The notes below the pieces were generated by a model that had not been told where the DNA came from, ran no database searches, and saw only the letters and a list, made by a program, of their open reading frames with translations. A stretch of DNA of 64,000 nt from Leptodontidium sp. MPI-SDFR-AT-0119 (Eukaryota; Ascomycota; Leotiomycetes; Helotiales; Leptodontidiaceae). Of the stretch, positions 11,592-22,967 are shown piece by piece. Where the stretch lies: positions 868,001-932,000 of the forward strand of contig JAHLEZ010000017.1 of assembly GCA_020726505.1 (NCBI GenBank), in the 5' to 3' direction. Within the stretch, counting starts at the first letter, position 1, and every line of letters begins with the position of its first letter. Both the position numbers and the translations under genes were made by a program.

Positions 11592-12312
11592 GTCTGCAGG
11601 CTGATCTCATGAGTGTTCGGGAACGGGTTCGAGACTCGAAGATATGGTGCGGACCCCGGCAGGGTTCACCGCTTTATCCCTTCGTCCCGTCCCGCTGAGA
11701 CATTTCCCATCGCTAGCAGGGAGTTAAACGACAAGCTATTATTCGCCAGATCATGAGGCTCAGTTGATGGATTCCAGCTAGAAGCACGCAGTTAGTTGTA
11801 CGGTGTTTTTCGTAAGTAGCTTCAAACCCCACCATTAGCGCGCCAAGGCCCAGGGAAATTGGAACCTTCTTTTCGTCATAATTAACGTCCTGTCGATCCC
11901 CAGAACCTACTTCGATTCACACCAACAACCTACCAACAGGCAGATTCCAGCTATCTGCAACCGATGAAATTTCAATTGTGTTTCCTTTGATGCACCAGAC
12001 ACCCTAACAGTAACGAGGAAACCCCTCCGTATTTCCCCAAGCGACAAGCAATCTCGGAATTTTGCTGTCTCTTTCCCGCGGATTCAAGCAAATACGACCA
12101 CAAGCAACAGCGCATTACTTCAATTCGGGCGATTTCGGGGGCTACAAGGCCAGGCTGGTTGACTTACAGCTGTATTTGAGGTGGAAAACATAAAATAACG
12201 TCACGAGGAAGCCCGGGGCTGTTCATTTGAACCGGATCAGACATCACATTATCTGCGAGGAGAGAAGGCCAGAGATAATCACGGTGAATCGAGATCTGCT
12301 GTTCTAAGCACA
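11592..12312. other. divergent promoter region
   Basis: Shared upstream region of the HET gene (minus) and the methyltransferase gene (plus). I see no coding sequence or clear repeat. Confidence 0.4.
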
Positions 12313-13441
12313 ATGCACTACATTCGTTTTCTCAAGTCGCCGAAGAGCATAACAGACAGTCGAGGCAAACATGTTCTGAGTGCAGTAATAACTATCACGA
12401 CAGACTTGGGTGATTCGTTCCTCTGTTCGGATCTATCTCTTCTTGTGGAGCTTGAAGACACGGATGGAACCAAGCTAGTGGATGGAGGTAGGGCCAAGGA
12501 ATATCTCTGGACAGGCAGTGATGGGTTCAAAGGTCTACCAGTCGAGATCCCTATTAGGAAACAAACTATGCGTGCAAGTGTGGAGGTCAAGATGGTGGTC
12601 AGAGCGAAAGAAGAGCTGCGTATGGTCGAGAGCTTTGATCATGCACTGGGGAATAGACTAAACTTCGTGGAAGATGGGGGAGGTGTTGTTGCTTTGAGGG
12701 GAAATGCACAAGGGAGTGGTATGGTGGAACGGGTGTTCCGATATGGTGATGGACAAAAGATTCAGATCTGGGAGGAGGCTGGTGAAAGCATTGCGAGACA
12801 TATTTGGTATGCTCTAGGTACGTCCTCTTTCCCATTTCCCACTGACAAAATACACCAGGGATGCCGGCCTAATCCTCTCTGCCTATCTCTCATCCGTGGG
12901 CAAGCCACTACCAACATCGAGGCCGCTTCCACAATTACCGACCCTCCAAACTGTTCTCTCGAAGTCGGACCTCCACATACTGGAGCTGGGCGCTGGCTGT
13001 GGTATCGTCGGAATAACACTACGGCAACTGCTCCCAAATATTTCTCAAATTATCTTGACAGACCTTCCCGAAGCGACTTCCATCCTGACTCACAACATCT
13101 CCCTGTGTTCTCCCGCGCCCGGTCATAGCGTACTCGACTGGTCCGTTCCCATCCCTCTTCCAATTGCTTCCACGCAATGGAACCTCATCCTCGTTGCAGA
13201 CTGTACATACAATCCTGACGTCGTGCCCGATCTCGTCAAGACTCTTGGCAGACTGGCAGAGGGAAATAAGGATCTAATGGTATTGCTTGCGATGAAAGTC
13301 AGACATGAAAGTGAAGCTGTATTCTTTACCTTAATGAATGAGGGAGGCTGGGCGATCAGGGAGAGCATAAAGCTGCCATTGCCTGTCTTGGGTGGGGAGG
13401 ATGAAGAGATTGAGATATTTGTGTTTGGGATACCAGTGTAG
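12313..13441 (+). CDS. METTL21-like protein methyltransferase
   Basis: Predicted SAM-dependent lysine methyltransferase of the family-16 seven-beta-strand group. Exons 12313-12806 and 12859-13441 give 358 aa. The 52-bp intron is placed so that the conserved junction reads HIWDAGLILSAYL; the alternative donor at 12818 would hit a stop. SAM motif I is LELGAGCGIVGITL (about residues 207-220), followed by ILTDLPEA, the acidic turn after beta 2. A DW and LILVADCTYNPDVVPDLVKTL block matches the post-II region of the family. The N-terminal 150 residues form a family-specific extension (beta-rich, with LWTGSDGFKGLPVEIP). The substrate is unknown; related enzymes modify elongation factors and chaperones. 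Confidence 0.85.
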
Positions 13442-14672
13442 AACCTGCTGATGGATAAAGACTCAGATTGCGAAAGTCTTTGAATCAAAACAGTTAAGCC
13501 ACGGCCCGTCCCAAGGGAGACTGCTAGATGTGCATTTGTGAAAGCTGTCTTGCCTTGCTATTTTCGTGCCTGCTTGCCTTGGAATTTGCGCACCTTCATA
13601 CTTCCGCTTTGTTTCATTTCCAAGCTGGTCGAATTAATTAACACTATAATGGTTTTCTCAGAGTGCGGGATTTCAATTTTTTGCACCGTGATTCTATTCT
13701 TGTTGACAGGCTCAGTTAAATATCTACGTGCCCGGGATCGGAAAGCATAGAAACCATGCAGCTTGCTCCTCGGGGACATGGATGTAGCATAATTCTTGGT
13801 TTGTTTTAAATTGATATCAATACTCCCGAATCAGACTTGACCAATTGCATTCCGTGTTAACATCTTCCCCAGTCTAAAGAGACCTAAGGCGATTAGACCC
13901 AGCCAGCGTTGATGGTCTGCGCAAGATCTCCTGGGGCAGATGTTGAATTTATGCTTGGGCGAGTTCACGCGTCCCAAAGCACCAAAATAAATCTCAACAC
14001 ATATTGATATTGCCGCAATATATACTGTACTTAGAAATGTATGGCCTTCTCTGATGGCAACTCCAAGCTGTCGAGCCACTGACGTGGGGTAGGGTGGCCC
14101 TGTTGAACTCGGGTTGATGCCGGGCGCGCAAAGCTCGCTTCGGGGAAATTTCTTTACCCTATATGTAACCAAATAAACACATTTCTGTCACCAAGGCGAG
14201 TCCGTAGGCGTTGTGTGTAAAATCACAACGTCATATCACGCAGGCATATGCTCGAGCGTAGCAACTCGTTGTATAGGGTCACGGCTGCAGCTAAGGAAAA
14301 GGACGTAGAGGGAAACCTCGAACCTTTTTGCCATTCTGGATCTTGGATTTCTACCTTTAGATTTTAATTTTCATGCTATATGTATGCTATGCAGATTTCG
14401 TCGTTCTTATTAATTTTTATTCTCTTTTGCTTTTTTGCTTTTTTAAAGCGCGCAATTGTTTTTGTTTTGCCGATCAGGATTAAGCGAGCGAAGCATGTTG
14501 CCACCTGAAGAGGTGAACTCGTTGTAGCTTTTAACAAAGACGTCGGCGGATCTAATACAAATATTCCACCGACCACCAACTTCGGCCATCGACTTCGGCC
14601 ATCATTTATCAGAGAACAGTAACAACAACGCTCTCTCCACAACATCAAACCGCCAACAACTCAACCGCCATC
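13442..14672. other. intergenic region without a supported gene
   Basis: About 1.2 kb between the methyltransferase and the small basic protein gene. Minus-strand ORFs of 73, 113 and 90 codons exist but show no recognisable family. A TTAAGCGAG word (shared with other sites) lies near 14480, in the proximal promoter of the next gene. Confidence 0.4.
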
Positions 14673-15199
14673 ATGTCGTGGAACAGCGTCGTTGAGTTCC
14701 ACCAGACGATCCGGGGAGATGTCAACCCAGAGTCAATCAGATGCGTGAGTATTTTGCTCAATCTTGAGGATCACCGCTGTGGCATCAACTGATCATATCA
14801 GGGCGCGCAGGAGTCCTGCAAGGTCTTCAATCGATGGGATGAGAAGGAGGGTGATAACAAGCCAACGGTGTGTATTTCTTGCAGCCTCAACTCAAGACCA
14901 TCTGCGCAATACCCATGCCAGGTCTTCCAAGCATGCGCTAACGCGTCGAATAGAAGGCAATCCGTCGCGTTATCGCCGCCAAGGAGAAAGATGTTGGTAA
15001 CCTCCGAAAGGTCGAGAAGGGAATGAAGGGTATTGGCCTGGGAGCTGGAGATAAAGAGGACATCTCGAAGCGCAAGGCAAAGAAGATCGAAAGCGAGAAG
15101 TTGGCCACCGGCAAGGAGAGCAAAACCAAGAGAAAGGTCGAGGCTCGTGTTGGTGAGCTTGGTGGTGCTTTGAACGGAATGCGCCTGGGCGGAGAGTAG
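14673..15199 (+). CDS. small basic protein of unknown function
   Basis: I do not recognise this family. Three exons, 14673-14744, 14802-14867 and 14954-15199, join in frame into 127 aa, starting MSWNSVVEFHQTIRGDVNPE. The coding case rests on proper GT-AG introns of 57 and 86 bp, a single frame across three exons, and fungal-like codon use. The middle has GAQESCKVFNRWDEKEG. The second half is Lys-rich and charged (KAKKIESEKLATGKESKTKRKVEARVGEL), probably helical and partly disordered. It ends GALNGMRLGGE. There is no signal peptide or membrane segment; a nuclear or nucleolar location would fit the charge but is a guess. Confidence 0.65.
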
Positions 15200-15532
15200 A
15201 CTAAGGAGGACAAGAAGCAAAAGTCTGCTGGCAACCGTGGAAGCTTGGAGTTTGGTGATGGATTTAGCAAGAATCTGCGATGTGCTTTCAACTGAATGGA
15301 TTTGAGCGCGTCACGGCTATGAATGGTGCTTTGGGTGGCACAATTCTCTTCAGAACAGTCAAACAAATCGTTGTTTTCTTCTGATTCTTTCGCATTTCGG
15401 GCTTTCAACTATGATTCCTTTAAGTTTTGCTTTTTTCCACCAAGATTGCAAGCATAACTAGCTTCGAATACACCGTCTGTCCCCACATCCCTCCAACACG
15501 GCGCAGAACACGCTCAGAGCCTCGCAGAGCAT
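15200..15532. other. intergenic region
   Basis: Short spacer between two small plus-strand genes. The minus-strand ORF spanning it (14938-15408) mostly shadows the basic protein gene. I see nothing else. Confidence 0.4.
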
Positions 15533-15748
15533 ATGGCAAACATGAGAACCCAAGATACGACGTCGACGACTGTGGCGATAATCATCATGCATTGCTGCAA
15601 ATGCGGACATCCAACAAGAGTCAAATCAGGAGACACATGGCGAGATCTATGCTATACCGTGTGCCACAACCCAAAGTGCCAATGGAACCACACCTTCTGT
15701 TCAACATGTACTTTTCTGAAGGAATTTTTCTTTCGTGAAGGACAGTAG
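15533..15748 (+). CDS. small Cys-rich (zinc-binding-like) protein
   Basis: A single-exon frame of 71 codons. It contains CCKCGHPT, then CYTVCHNPKCQWNHTFCSTC, i.e. at least eight Cys plus a His in CxxC-type pairs, a pattern that usually binds zinc. I do not recognise the family. Small single-exon Cys-knuckle proteins are common in filamentous ascomycetes and often poorly annotated. It has no signal peptide. The start could also be the internal Met at residue 4 (MRTQDTTST). The spacing of Cys pairs is better evidence than length. Confidence 0.5.
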   Translation: MANMRTQDTTSTTVAIIIMHCCKCGHPTRVKSGDTWRDLCYTVCHNPKCQWNHTFCSTCTFLKEFFFREGQ

Positions 15749-16122
15749 CTCGACGTTGAAGGGGGATTATCCCGAGATATTCAAAGGGCAGTTAGACCTT
15801 TGGTAATAGGATAAACCTTGGAATCAAGGTGGCTATCTAATACCTCTTTCTCTTTTTGAATCTTGGTGGCTCTGTCATGAGCTAAGGACTCGAAAATTCT
15901 TCGACCATGAGCCAAATATGTACCAAACCAACACTTCGCACTTTAAGGCAGGGGTGTTGCAGGCACAACTAACATCACAACGTCACTCAATACGCAGAAG
16001 ACTTTCAAAATAGAAGAGCTGACCCAGGGAGAAATAACGATCAACTATTTCTCACTTCCGAGCAGCTCAAACCAGAAGTTTCCTGGGAATGCTACCATTT
16101 TGAATTTCGGATCCTATTCCGA

Positions 16123-16413
16123 ATGTCGTCAGCATTTCAATTTCTCACTGGGATTTTCTCGTTGAAGGGGGAGACAGCTGTCGTCATAGGAGGAACTGGT
16201 GGATTCAGAAAAACCATTACGCCGGCACTTGCTCAAGTCGGTGCTTCACTTGTCTCTATCAAACTTCCTAAGGATCCTCTCCGCAGTGTGCTTGCAGAAG
16301 TCGTCCGGGGTGTGGGTTCAAATACAGAAAATCCAACCTTATCCACTGATAGGCCTTCGAAAGTTTATAAACTTACAGGAGCCTTAAACAATACAGTCTT
16401 TGTCGATTCATGA
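16123..16413 (+). pseudogene. relic of a short-chain dehydrogenase/reductase (5' fragment)
   Basis: The 96-codon frame begins with a sequence like the start of fungal SDR enzymes: LKGETAVVIGGTGGFRKTIT, then ALAQVGASLVSIKLPKDP. Functional members read TGGTxGIG with a beta strand and the dinucleotide-binding Gly-rich turn; here the turn is GGTGGFRKT, so the third Gly is lost. The frame then stops with no catalytic Tyr-x-x-x-Lys. I interpret it as a truncated, decayed copy of a 2-deoxy-D-gluconate 3-dehydrogenase-like gene. No remaining SDR exons were seen downstream. Confidence 0.5.
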
Positions 16414-17197
16414 TCATCAAGTAGGCTTGCCTTTCGCCTTCAGTCGGTTCAGCGGCATGTTTATATTGTGAAGTCACATGATACACATGTCGCCAACTGA
16501 GGCTAGAGCTGGAAACGTGCACCACGAAAAAGGGGATCTGCAGGCTGTGTGAGGTTGAATGAGTTCTCTAAAATTCACACGTAAGGTTAAATCCACAATA
16601 TCGGAAGCATGATTCCTGGGACCTGGGAGGATCTTTAAATAACATCGTCATCTTGATTTGGAAATGTGTACGAACCGGGGAGGAGCTTGCTTGTGGGAAG
16701 GTTATCTATCGACTTGGAATTAGTTGTGAGGATATGAGGATCCTGAATTATTGTGCTATTGTTCGATGCAAATCCAAATGAATGTCTGGAGCAAGCTATA
16801 GCTCTGTACATATGACTTTCCGTTTCACTGGTCATGTCGTTATGCCGTCATCTCACCTCAAGCTAAGTACAAGTACCGTACGGCAAAACCCCGGGATCTA
16901 CCAGCAAATAGGGGAAACATCCCCACAACTCCACGGTTCCTTGCTTGAATCCAATCTCGATTAGTTATGCTCTCGTATTTTAGATGTGAGCAGGGGCATT
17001 CGACTTGGCATGTGTCCAGCGTTCATCTGAAATAGTAACTTTTCGGGCTTCGGTGTTACGGACACAAATACGTACCAAGGTATATATAGAAGGTCCATGG
17101 AATTTCCATGGAAGTTCCAAAGACAATTCCGTATCTCTCTGCTCGTTGCACCTTCGCTGAATTCTACTCTGTCGTTAGGTTTTAACCTTCGAACAAG
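16414..17197. other. intergenic region upstream of the aspartic protease
   Basis: No supported gene. Small ORFs on both strands lack family features. The protease promoter with a TATA-like box lies at the right end. Confidence 0.4.
17081..17088 (+). promoter_or_regulatory. TATA box of the aspartic protease gene
   Basis: TATATATA lies 110 bp before the start codon at 17198, in a position typical of fungal TATA promoters. Confidence 0.4.
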
Positions 17198-18487
17198 ATG
17201 TTTTCCGATAAGTTCCAGAGAATCGTGGTCGTCTTGGCAGCTGCAAGCCAGACACTCGTTACTGCTGCATCACTTGATCTCCCTATACTGTTCGATAATT
17301 CATATGTATGTCGGATCTTTTGACGACATTTGGGAATGGATATTTCTAATCTTGTTTGATCAATAGGCTTCAGTAAATCTACAAATCGGAACACCTGCTG
17401 AGACGTACCGTTTGCATTTTGATACTGGTTCTGCAACGACTTGGGTTGCGAACGAGCAGTGTGCAAAGTCATCGTGCGCGAATGGAAGCGGGTATGTATT
17501 TCACCAAAAGGGCTTTCTGGTATATGAATGACTGAAAAATATTCCAGCTACAATCGAATCGGCTACAACTCCTCAGAGTCATCAACTTCCATCACACAAG
17601 GTCCATACGAGGACATCCAGTACTCGTCAGATTACGTAGCCGGCGATGCATCGACCGACAACTTCGCGATTGCATCGGGCAATACTACTTTGTCATGGCA
17701 GCAGACCCTCCTCTCTGTATACGAGAGCACCTGGCGATTCGTCTCCGCCGATGGATTTCTGGGCCTTGCATTCAGCGAGATTGCAGCCACGAACACGACG
17801 ACTCTCTTCGAGACTCTGATGCAGAGAGGGCTGGTAGACCTCCCCCGCTTCGGGATTTACTTCGGAAAGGAGTTCTCAAACACCGGTGATGTGCTTGAAG
17901 GAGAACTCACACTCGGAAGCTCAAAAGAGGATGTCTATGTCAACGGTTCTGTGAAATACATTCCGCTTCGTCAAGAAGTTGCATATCAAGTCTGGAGAAC
18001 ACCGTTCAAGTCCATAACTGGGTCCACTTCTACCAACAAGACTAAGAAGACCACAATACCCGTCAGCGATGGACGAGCAGTATTCGACACTGGGGCTGGG
18101 TCGGTTTTTATTCCGCCCGAGATGATAGTCGAAGTGTACGAGTCCATCGGGATGAACTACACTGCGATCCTGGGCGGTCAGCATAGACCCCTCTGCTCGG
18201 AATTCACAAACGCTTGGTCTGTCTCGTTTGACTTTGGAGAGTGGGATTCGTATGATGATAGGTATACCATCACCATAACTGGAGATGAGCTTGCCAACCC
18301 AGGCTTTGCTGGGAGCGAAGATAACTGCTACCCGCCTTTCAGCTCGAGTGATGTTAATGGATTTGGGCTCTTTGGTACACCGCTTCTGCACCGTTTTTAT
18401 ACGGTTTGGGATTTTGGAGCGATGGAGGTGGATAATTACCAGCCGAGGGTTGGATTTGGGCAGTTGAAGGAGGAATATAAATCTTAG
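17198..18487 (+). CDS. pepsin-like aspartic protease, secreted
   Basis: Family A1 endopeptidase acting outside the cell. Exons 17198-17305, 17367-17491 and 17548-18487 encode 390 aa. A signal peptide is visible (MFSDKFQRIVVVLAAASQTL). The two active-site motifs are HFDTGSATTWV (Asp about residue 54) and VFDTGAGSVFIP (Asp about 259), and a Tyr-containing flap region lies between them. Many Asn-x-Ser/Thr sites and paired Cys near each lobe fit a secreted enzyme. The propeptide looks very short, because the first catalytic Asp comes so early. The C-terminus GFGQLKEEYKS lacks a GPI signal. No tandem paralogue is present. Confidence 0.92.
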
Positions 18488-19795
18488 GCAGTAGTGTTCA
18501 ATGAAACAATCCGGACCAAGCTGTGACTGGTGGTGAGGTTTTACAGTGCTGGACATTAATCCTGAGATGTGCCACATTGGAGTGTCCAACCGAGGCACGG
18601 AATCCAGGCGCGGATGTGTGCTTTTCTGTACTCATCTTGCGTCATTGAAGCTTTCGATATGTTCTGACAATTGGAACCCAGGCCTTATAGCCTCGTCATG
18701 CGAGTGCAAGTGACGACGCTTTAAGCTTATCTCCACGGAACGTCATCCAAGGCTCTCCCAAGTATACGCCCCGCTCCCGCTTTTAGGATATCTCGTCTGC
18801 CTACTACAACATGCATCGGCGAGGCTCTGTTCAGAACGGAGATAGGAACACGAGGCTATCCGACGCAGCGGTGACTAAATGGCCGATGTGAACATGTAGC
18901 ATGGTGGCTTGGTGGCTTGCTGGGAGCGTATCCATGGATGATGCGTGCTCTTTTGAGCAATTCCATGGAAACGAAAGTGGTATGAGTTTGGCATTCAGGG
19001 TGAGGTTCCATGGACGAGGCTGAGGCTGTGCAGAACGTACAGTACTGTAGAAGTCCAATTCCAGGTCTACAGTAGGTCCAGAATCAGGACCAGGAAGATG
19101 AGTCGGAATGATGGGAAGAGGATGAGCTTTGATGAACTCTTGCCGCTTAGTCACTCATCATTAGCCGAGTCCGAATCGGTAGAAAGTTGACCTCCTACAA
19201 TTCTCACACGGACTTCCCAATCACACGCAAAGCTGTACGCACCTGTGCTTGAGACTGCTCGGTCTGACAACCGTCATCTTTACCCCTTTATTCTCCGTTG
19301 TTTGATATTCTCAAGCATCTTGGCTGCTCTCAAGCATCTTGGCTGCTCTATTAGGTACTACTCAAGCGCAAGTCTAGGAGCGCTAGGCAAAAGTTGGTAA
19401 GCTTTTCGTTTACCGTATCGGATACGCCCACTTTTTAGCCCTCCCTGACTTCAAATTCTCAACGTCAACCTTCAAGAAACCTCAAGTGAATATTCATTAT
19501 CTTGAGCCTGGCAGTTCAGATTGATGAGTCTTCAGCTACAGATTCAGCATCGTCATTGTCAGACTCTTACGACATCGAGCATCAGGACATCGGCGTCAAC
19601 TATTTTGCGACTCCGACTGAGTGAGGTGCTCCTGCCAGGCTGCCAAGCTAACACATCCACGTCCACCAGTGGCGCAGCAAGCCCTGTTCTACACTCTCCA
19701 GACTCCAGTCGTCCAACGGAGGAACGGACGAGCCAACCATACGAATAGCGGCAGGATCTAAGTCAACCTCTCATTTAATATACTCACTCGACATC
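18488..19795. other. intergenic region
   Basis: About 1.3 kb. A minus ORF at 18831-19154 is not convincing. Around 19311-19350 a 19-bp phrase (CTCAAGCATCTTGGCTGCT) is repeated twice in tandem. The rest is promoter or 3' flank. Confidence 0.4.
19311..19350 (+). repeat. two-copy tandem repeat of 19 bp
   Basis: The sequence CTCAAGCATCTTGGCTGCT occurs twice back to back upstream of the armadillo protein gene. Probably a local replication-slippage duplication. Confidence 0.7.
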
Positions 19796-22406
19796 ATGTC
19801 AAATTCTTATATGAACGGCGGTATTCCCGCGGACGATCAGCATTCAACGCCAACAGATCCACTTGAGCTCGTCAATTCAAGAAGCCTGGTTCAAAATCCG
19901 ACAAGTGATGTGCTTGGAACCGACTCACTGAATCTTCTTCTTACGACTGAGCAAGCGGCGGCGATGTCGAAGTCTATTCTTGATATCTTCGAGCTAGAGG
20001 AGGAGCCTCCCAAAGAGGTTGAGGCAATGGGGGATGACGAAGAAGAGGAAGATGTAGATCTAGAAGATCAACAACGCAGAACCGAGAGATTAAAGGGGGT
20101 GCTGTCTCTCTTGGCTCAGCTGTGGTGGGCAGATTCGGATCAGATTGACTTGGTAGCGGAGAAGCTCGCTGACGGAAGTCGCGATCGTGAGTATTATCTA
20201 TTTTTTACAGCTAATTTCAAAGCCCGTTCCCATTCTATCCGAATGCTCTGCCTTCTCCCGGTTCCTCCCCACGACATCCGAAACCCAATTTGAATCGTTT
20301 GGAACCACGTGACACTGCTGATTCCTTCAAGCGAAATGGCGGATACCCTTGGGTGATTCAGGCGTTCTTAACTTCTTTCTCGAGATATTCAGCGGACATA
20401 TTCTACGACATACTTTGAAGATCCACGTTCTACGATTGATTGGCAATTCGTGTGCAGATACAGGTGAGCTGCTCGAACCTAACTTGTGAGGCTTAAATTG
20501 ACCATCCGTAGATGAGAACCGGGAGCGGGTTGTTGCGTCAAATTACTTGAGTTCTGTTGTCTTGCAGTTGCAGGATGTTACTTTGATTGCGTTTGTGATA
20601 CCCGTTTTATACAATATCTGCATAGACTATGGTAAAGCTTCCAACAGGCATTGAAGGACTCTTACTGACACAAACAGAACCTGCACAAAAGCAGGCATCC
20701 GAATCTTTTTTGACGAGAGAGCTCATCGATTTGATTTCTAGCCCAGGATTCAATGACAGCAGAGCGTTCCTAGGATATGCTTGCAAATTATTAGACCTCA
20801 TGGTAGCGCAAGGTATGAATGACTGGAGATTGTCAAGTATGGAATACAGCTGACGAGAACAGCTTCTGATAAAGAACATGCTCCTGAATCCACAGCCATC
20901 GTGCTTCTCAGAATTGCAGCAGACAGAGAGCTGCCTGTGGACATGGATGATTTTATTGCCGTGGTGAACACAGCTTTGGCCTTCCTCCAGCATGAGAAAT
21001 TCCAGAAAGCTCTCGTTGCTCAAGGTGCCTTAGATGGCGCCCTGGCTGTCCTGGTAGACTCATACACCCGCTTCGATTCTCACCCATCAATACCGACAAT
21101 TGGCTCCGCTTCACCCTCGGATCAAGACGATGCTAAAGCTCTCTCTCAAATGCGAAGTAACTTCAACCAAGTCCTGTCGGACGTTTCCGCTCTTCCCGAG
21201 TTCCAAGAAGCATACCCCGTCACCTCACCATTCAGCAGCTCACTCCGCCGCTGGCTCTCAAGCCCACAACTACAACTCAAAGTATGCGCGTGCATCATGC
21301 TCGGCAACCTCGCCCGTTCAGACGCCACATGCGAGGAATTCGTGCACGTATCCCAAGTCCACAAACTCCTCATCAATATCCTCGTCGACGCAATCGACTC
21401 GCAACTCCTCCACGCCGCCATTGGCTTCCTCAAGAACCTCGCATTACCAGTCAAGAACAAAGAAGTCCTCGGCGACGCAGGCCTCTTTGAAGTTCTTCCT
21501 CGCCTCTGGGCAATGGACATCCTCCAACCCATCCAGTTCTCCGCTATCTCTCTCGCCCGCCAACTCACCATCGGCAATTTCAACAACGTTCGTCGAGTTT
21601 GCAAGCGTCTCTCAGAAGACCAAGACTCACCCTCCTATAACCGTACCAAACTCTCCCTTCTAATCGCCCTTTTCGAACGCACAGATGTAGAGCCTGTCAA
21701 GATGGAAATCGCGCGCTTAGTGACATCCATCTGCCGAGTCTTCAACACTGGCGCAGGACGAAGCGCAGACGAAGCAGAAACGAAGCGCATCCAAAAAGTG
21801 TTCTTCACCCGCCATCCCGACGTCGGCCGACCGCTGAGCTTCATGGTGAGCCAGACGAAATGGCCCGTCGTACGAAGCGAAGGCTGGTTCGTCTTCGCGC
21901 TCATGGCGCGAACGGAAGAGGGATCCCAGTGCATCAGCGATATGCTACAGGATGTCGTCGTGTTCCGACCGTTGGTGGAGATGCTCACTGGAAAAGCGCT
22001 GGTGGACTATACGCCCTCGTCGTCCTCGCCTAGCTCTGCCATGTCACCGCACAGTACATCGCCCGCTGGCTCATCGCCTCCTATCCCAGCTATCAATTAC
22101 GAGGCACAAACACCCGAGAGTCCACAACCTCACGCGCAAGCAGCGGAGATGGCGCGTCTCGATCGCGAAAACGCAACCGTGATGATCAGCGAGCTGTTGA
22201 AGAACCGTGGGGGTCAGATGGCTGTCATGCGACGAACTCTGCTGGAGGATCTCCTGAGAGGAGGCACAGAACTGGTCATGAGCTATCGGGAAGCGATGCC
22301 TAACTGGAGGGCCCCCAACACGGGGCCTTCTGCACCGGATAAGAGACATAGAGCGGGCTTGAACCTGCAGGAAGTCACGGAGCAGAGTTTCAGGGAGTTT
22401 TCTTAG
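19796..22406 (+). CDS. armadillo-repeat protein resembling SmgGDS (RAP1GDS1-like)
   Basis: Likely a guanine-nucleotide dissociation stimulator or chaperone for small GTPases, by resemblance. Five exons, 19796-20186, 20332-20463, 20512-20631, 20678-20812 and 20863-22406, join to 773 aa. The second exon reads PKWRIPLGDSGVLNFFLEIF and the third ends VIPVLYNICIDYE, showing that the open frames at 19796 and 20901 are one gene. The body is helical, with armadillo-like repeats such as LKVCACIMLGNLARSD and LLHAAIGFLKNLALP. The N-terminus is acidic (DDEEEEDVDLEDQQ). A Ser/Pro-rich linker (PSSSSPSSAMSPHSTSP) precedes the conserved C-terminal helices. The last junction could alternatively use the AG just before GCCATCGTG; both keep frame, but 20863 has a good branch site (GCTGAC). 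The GTPase target is unknown. Confidence 0.78.
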
Positions 22407-22808
22407 ACGATAGGTAGTAATATTGTGTGTTGAGGGTTTGGAATGCGAGGCGCGGGGAGATAAATGGGCATAGATTTTCTTAATAAAAATGAATGTAGAC
22501 TTTTATCAAACGATTACATTTCAGTGCTCTTCCATTCATTAACTTTAGCTGCCTTATGGGTAATAGCTGATCGTTAAGATCATTTGATGTGACTACTGAG
22601 AAGGCCCTGCTGCAAGCGATACCACTTCATGACCTGTCCGAACCAGCGAATCTGAATCTGGCTCCCATGAATATTTCCACCACCAATAACAGCTAGCTCG
22701 TCCTCACGTGGTATAGCAACAGCAAGGGTCCTGATCAAACTGCGCCGTGGCTACCTTACACACAGGAGCCAAACCTTGGTAAATCTGCGTGTCCGCTCCG
22801 GCTTCTTA
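22407..22808. other. intergenic region left of the transposon
   Basis: The 3' flank of the armadillo gene and unique sequence up to the transposon's TA target site. No gene seen. Confidence 0.45.
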
Positions 22809-22863
22809 CAGCAATGTCCATAACTAGCTTCAATCCGGATTTTTAGCGAGCCTCACCAAAAGT
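22809..22863 (+). repeat. left terminal inverted repeat of the transposon
   Basis: Pairs with 26247-26301 in inverted orientation, with two mismatches over 55 bp. It contains the 10-bp palindrome AATCCGGATT, possibly part of a transposase-binding site. A TA dinucleotide sits directly outside. Confidence 0.92.
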
Positions 22864-22967
22864 TGAATTCCCCCCCGCATCCCAGCCCCCTCACTTTACA
22901 ACTACCTCTAATAACTCCACGAATTCTTGTCCAAACACAATAAAATTTTCAGAATATCAAGGTTAAC

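Noticed and set aside
13831..14172. 113-codon minus ORF
   Set aside because: Looks like random open sequence; no motif and no partner exons.
18831..19154. 107-codon minus ORF
   Set aside because: No start context, introns, domain or homology I can recognise; composition is like its intergenic surroundings.
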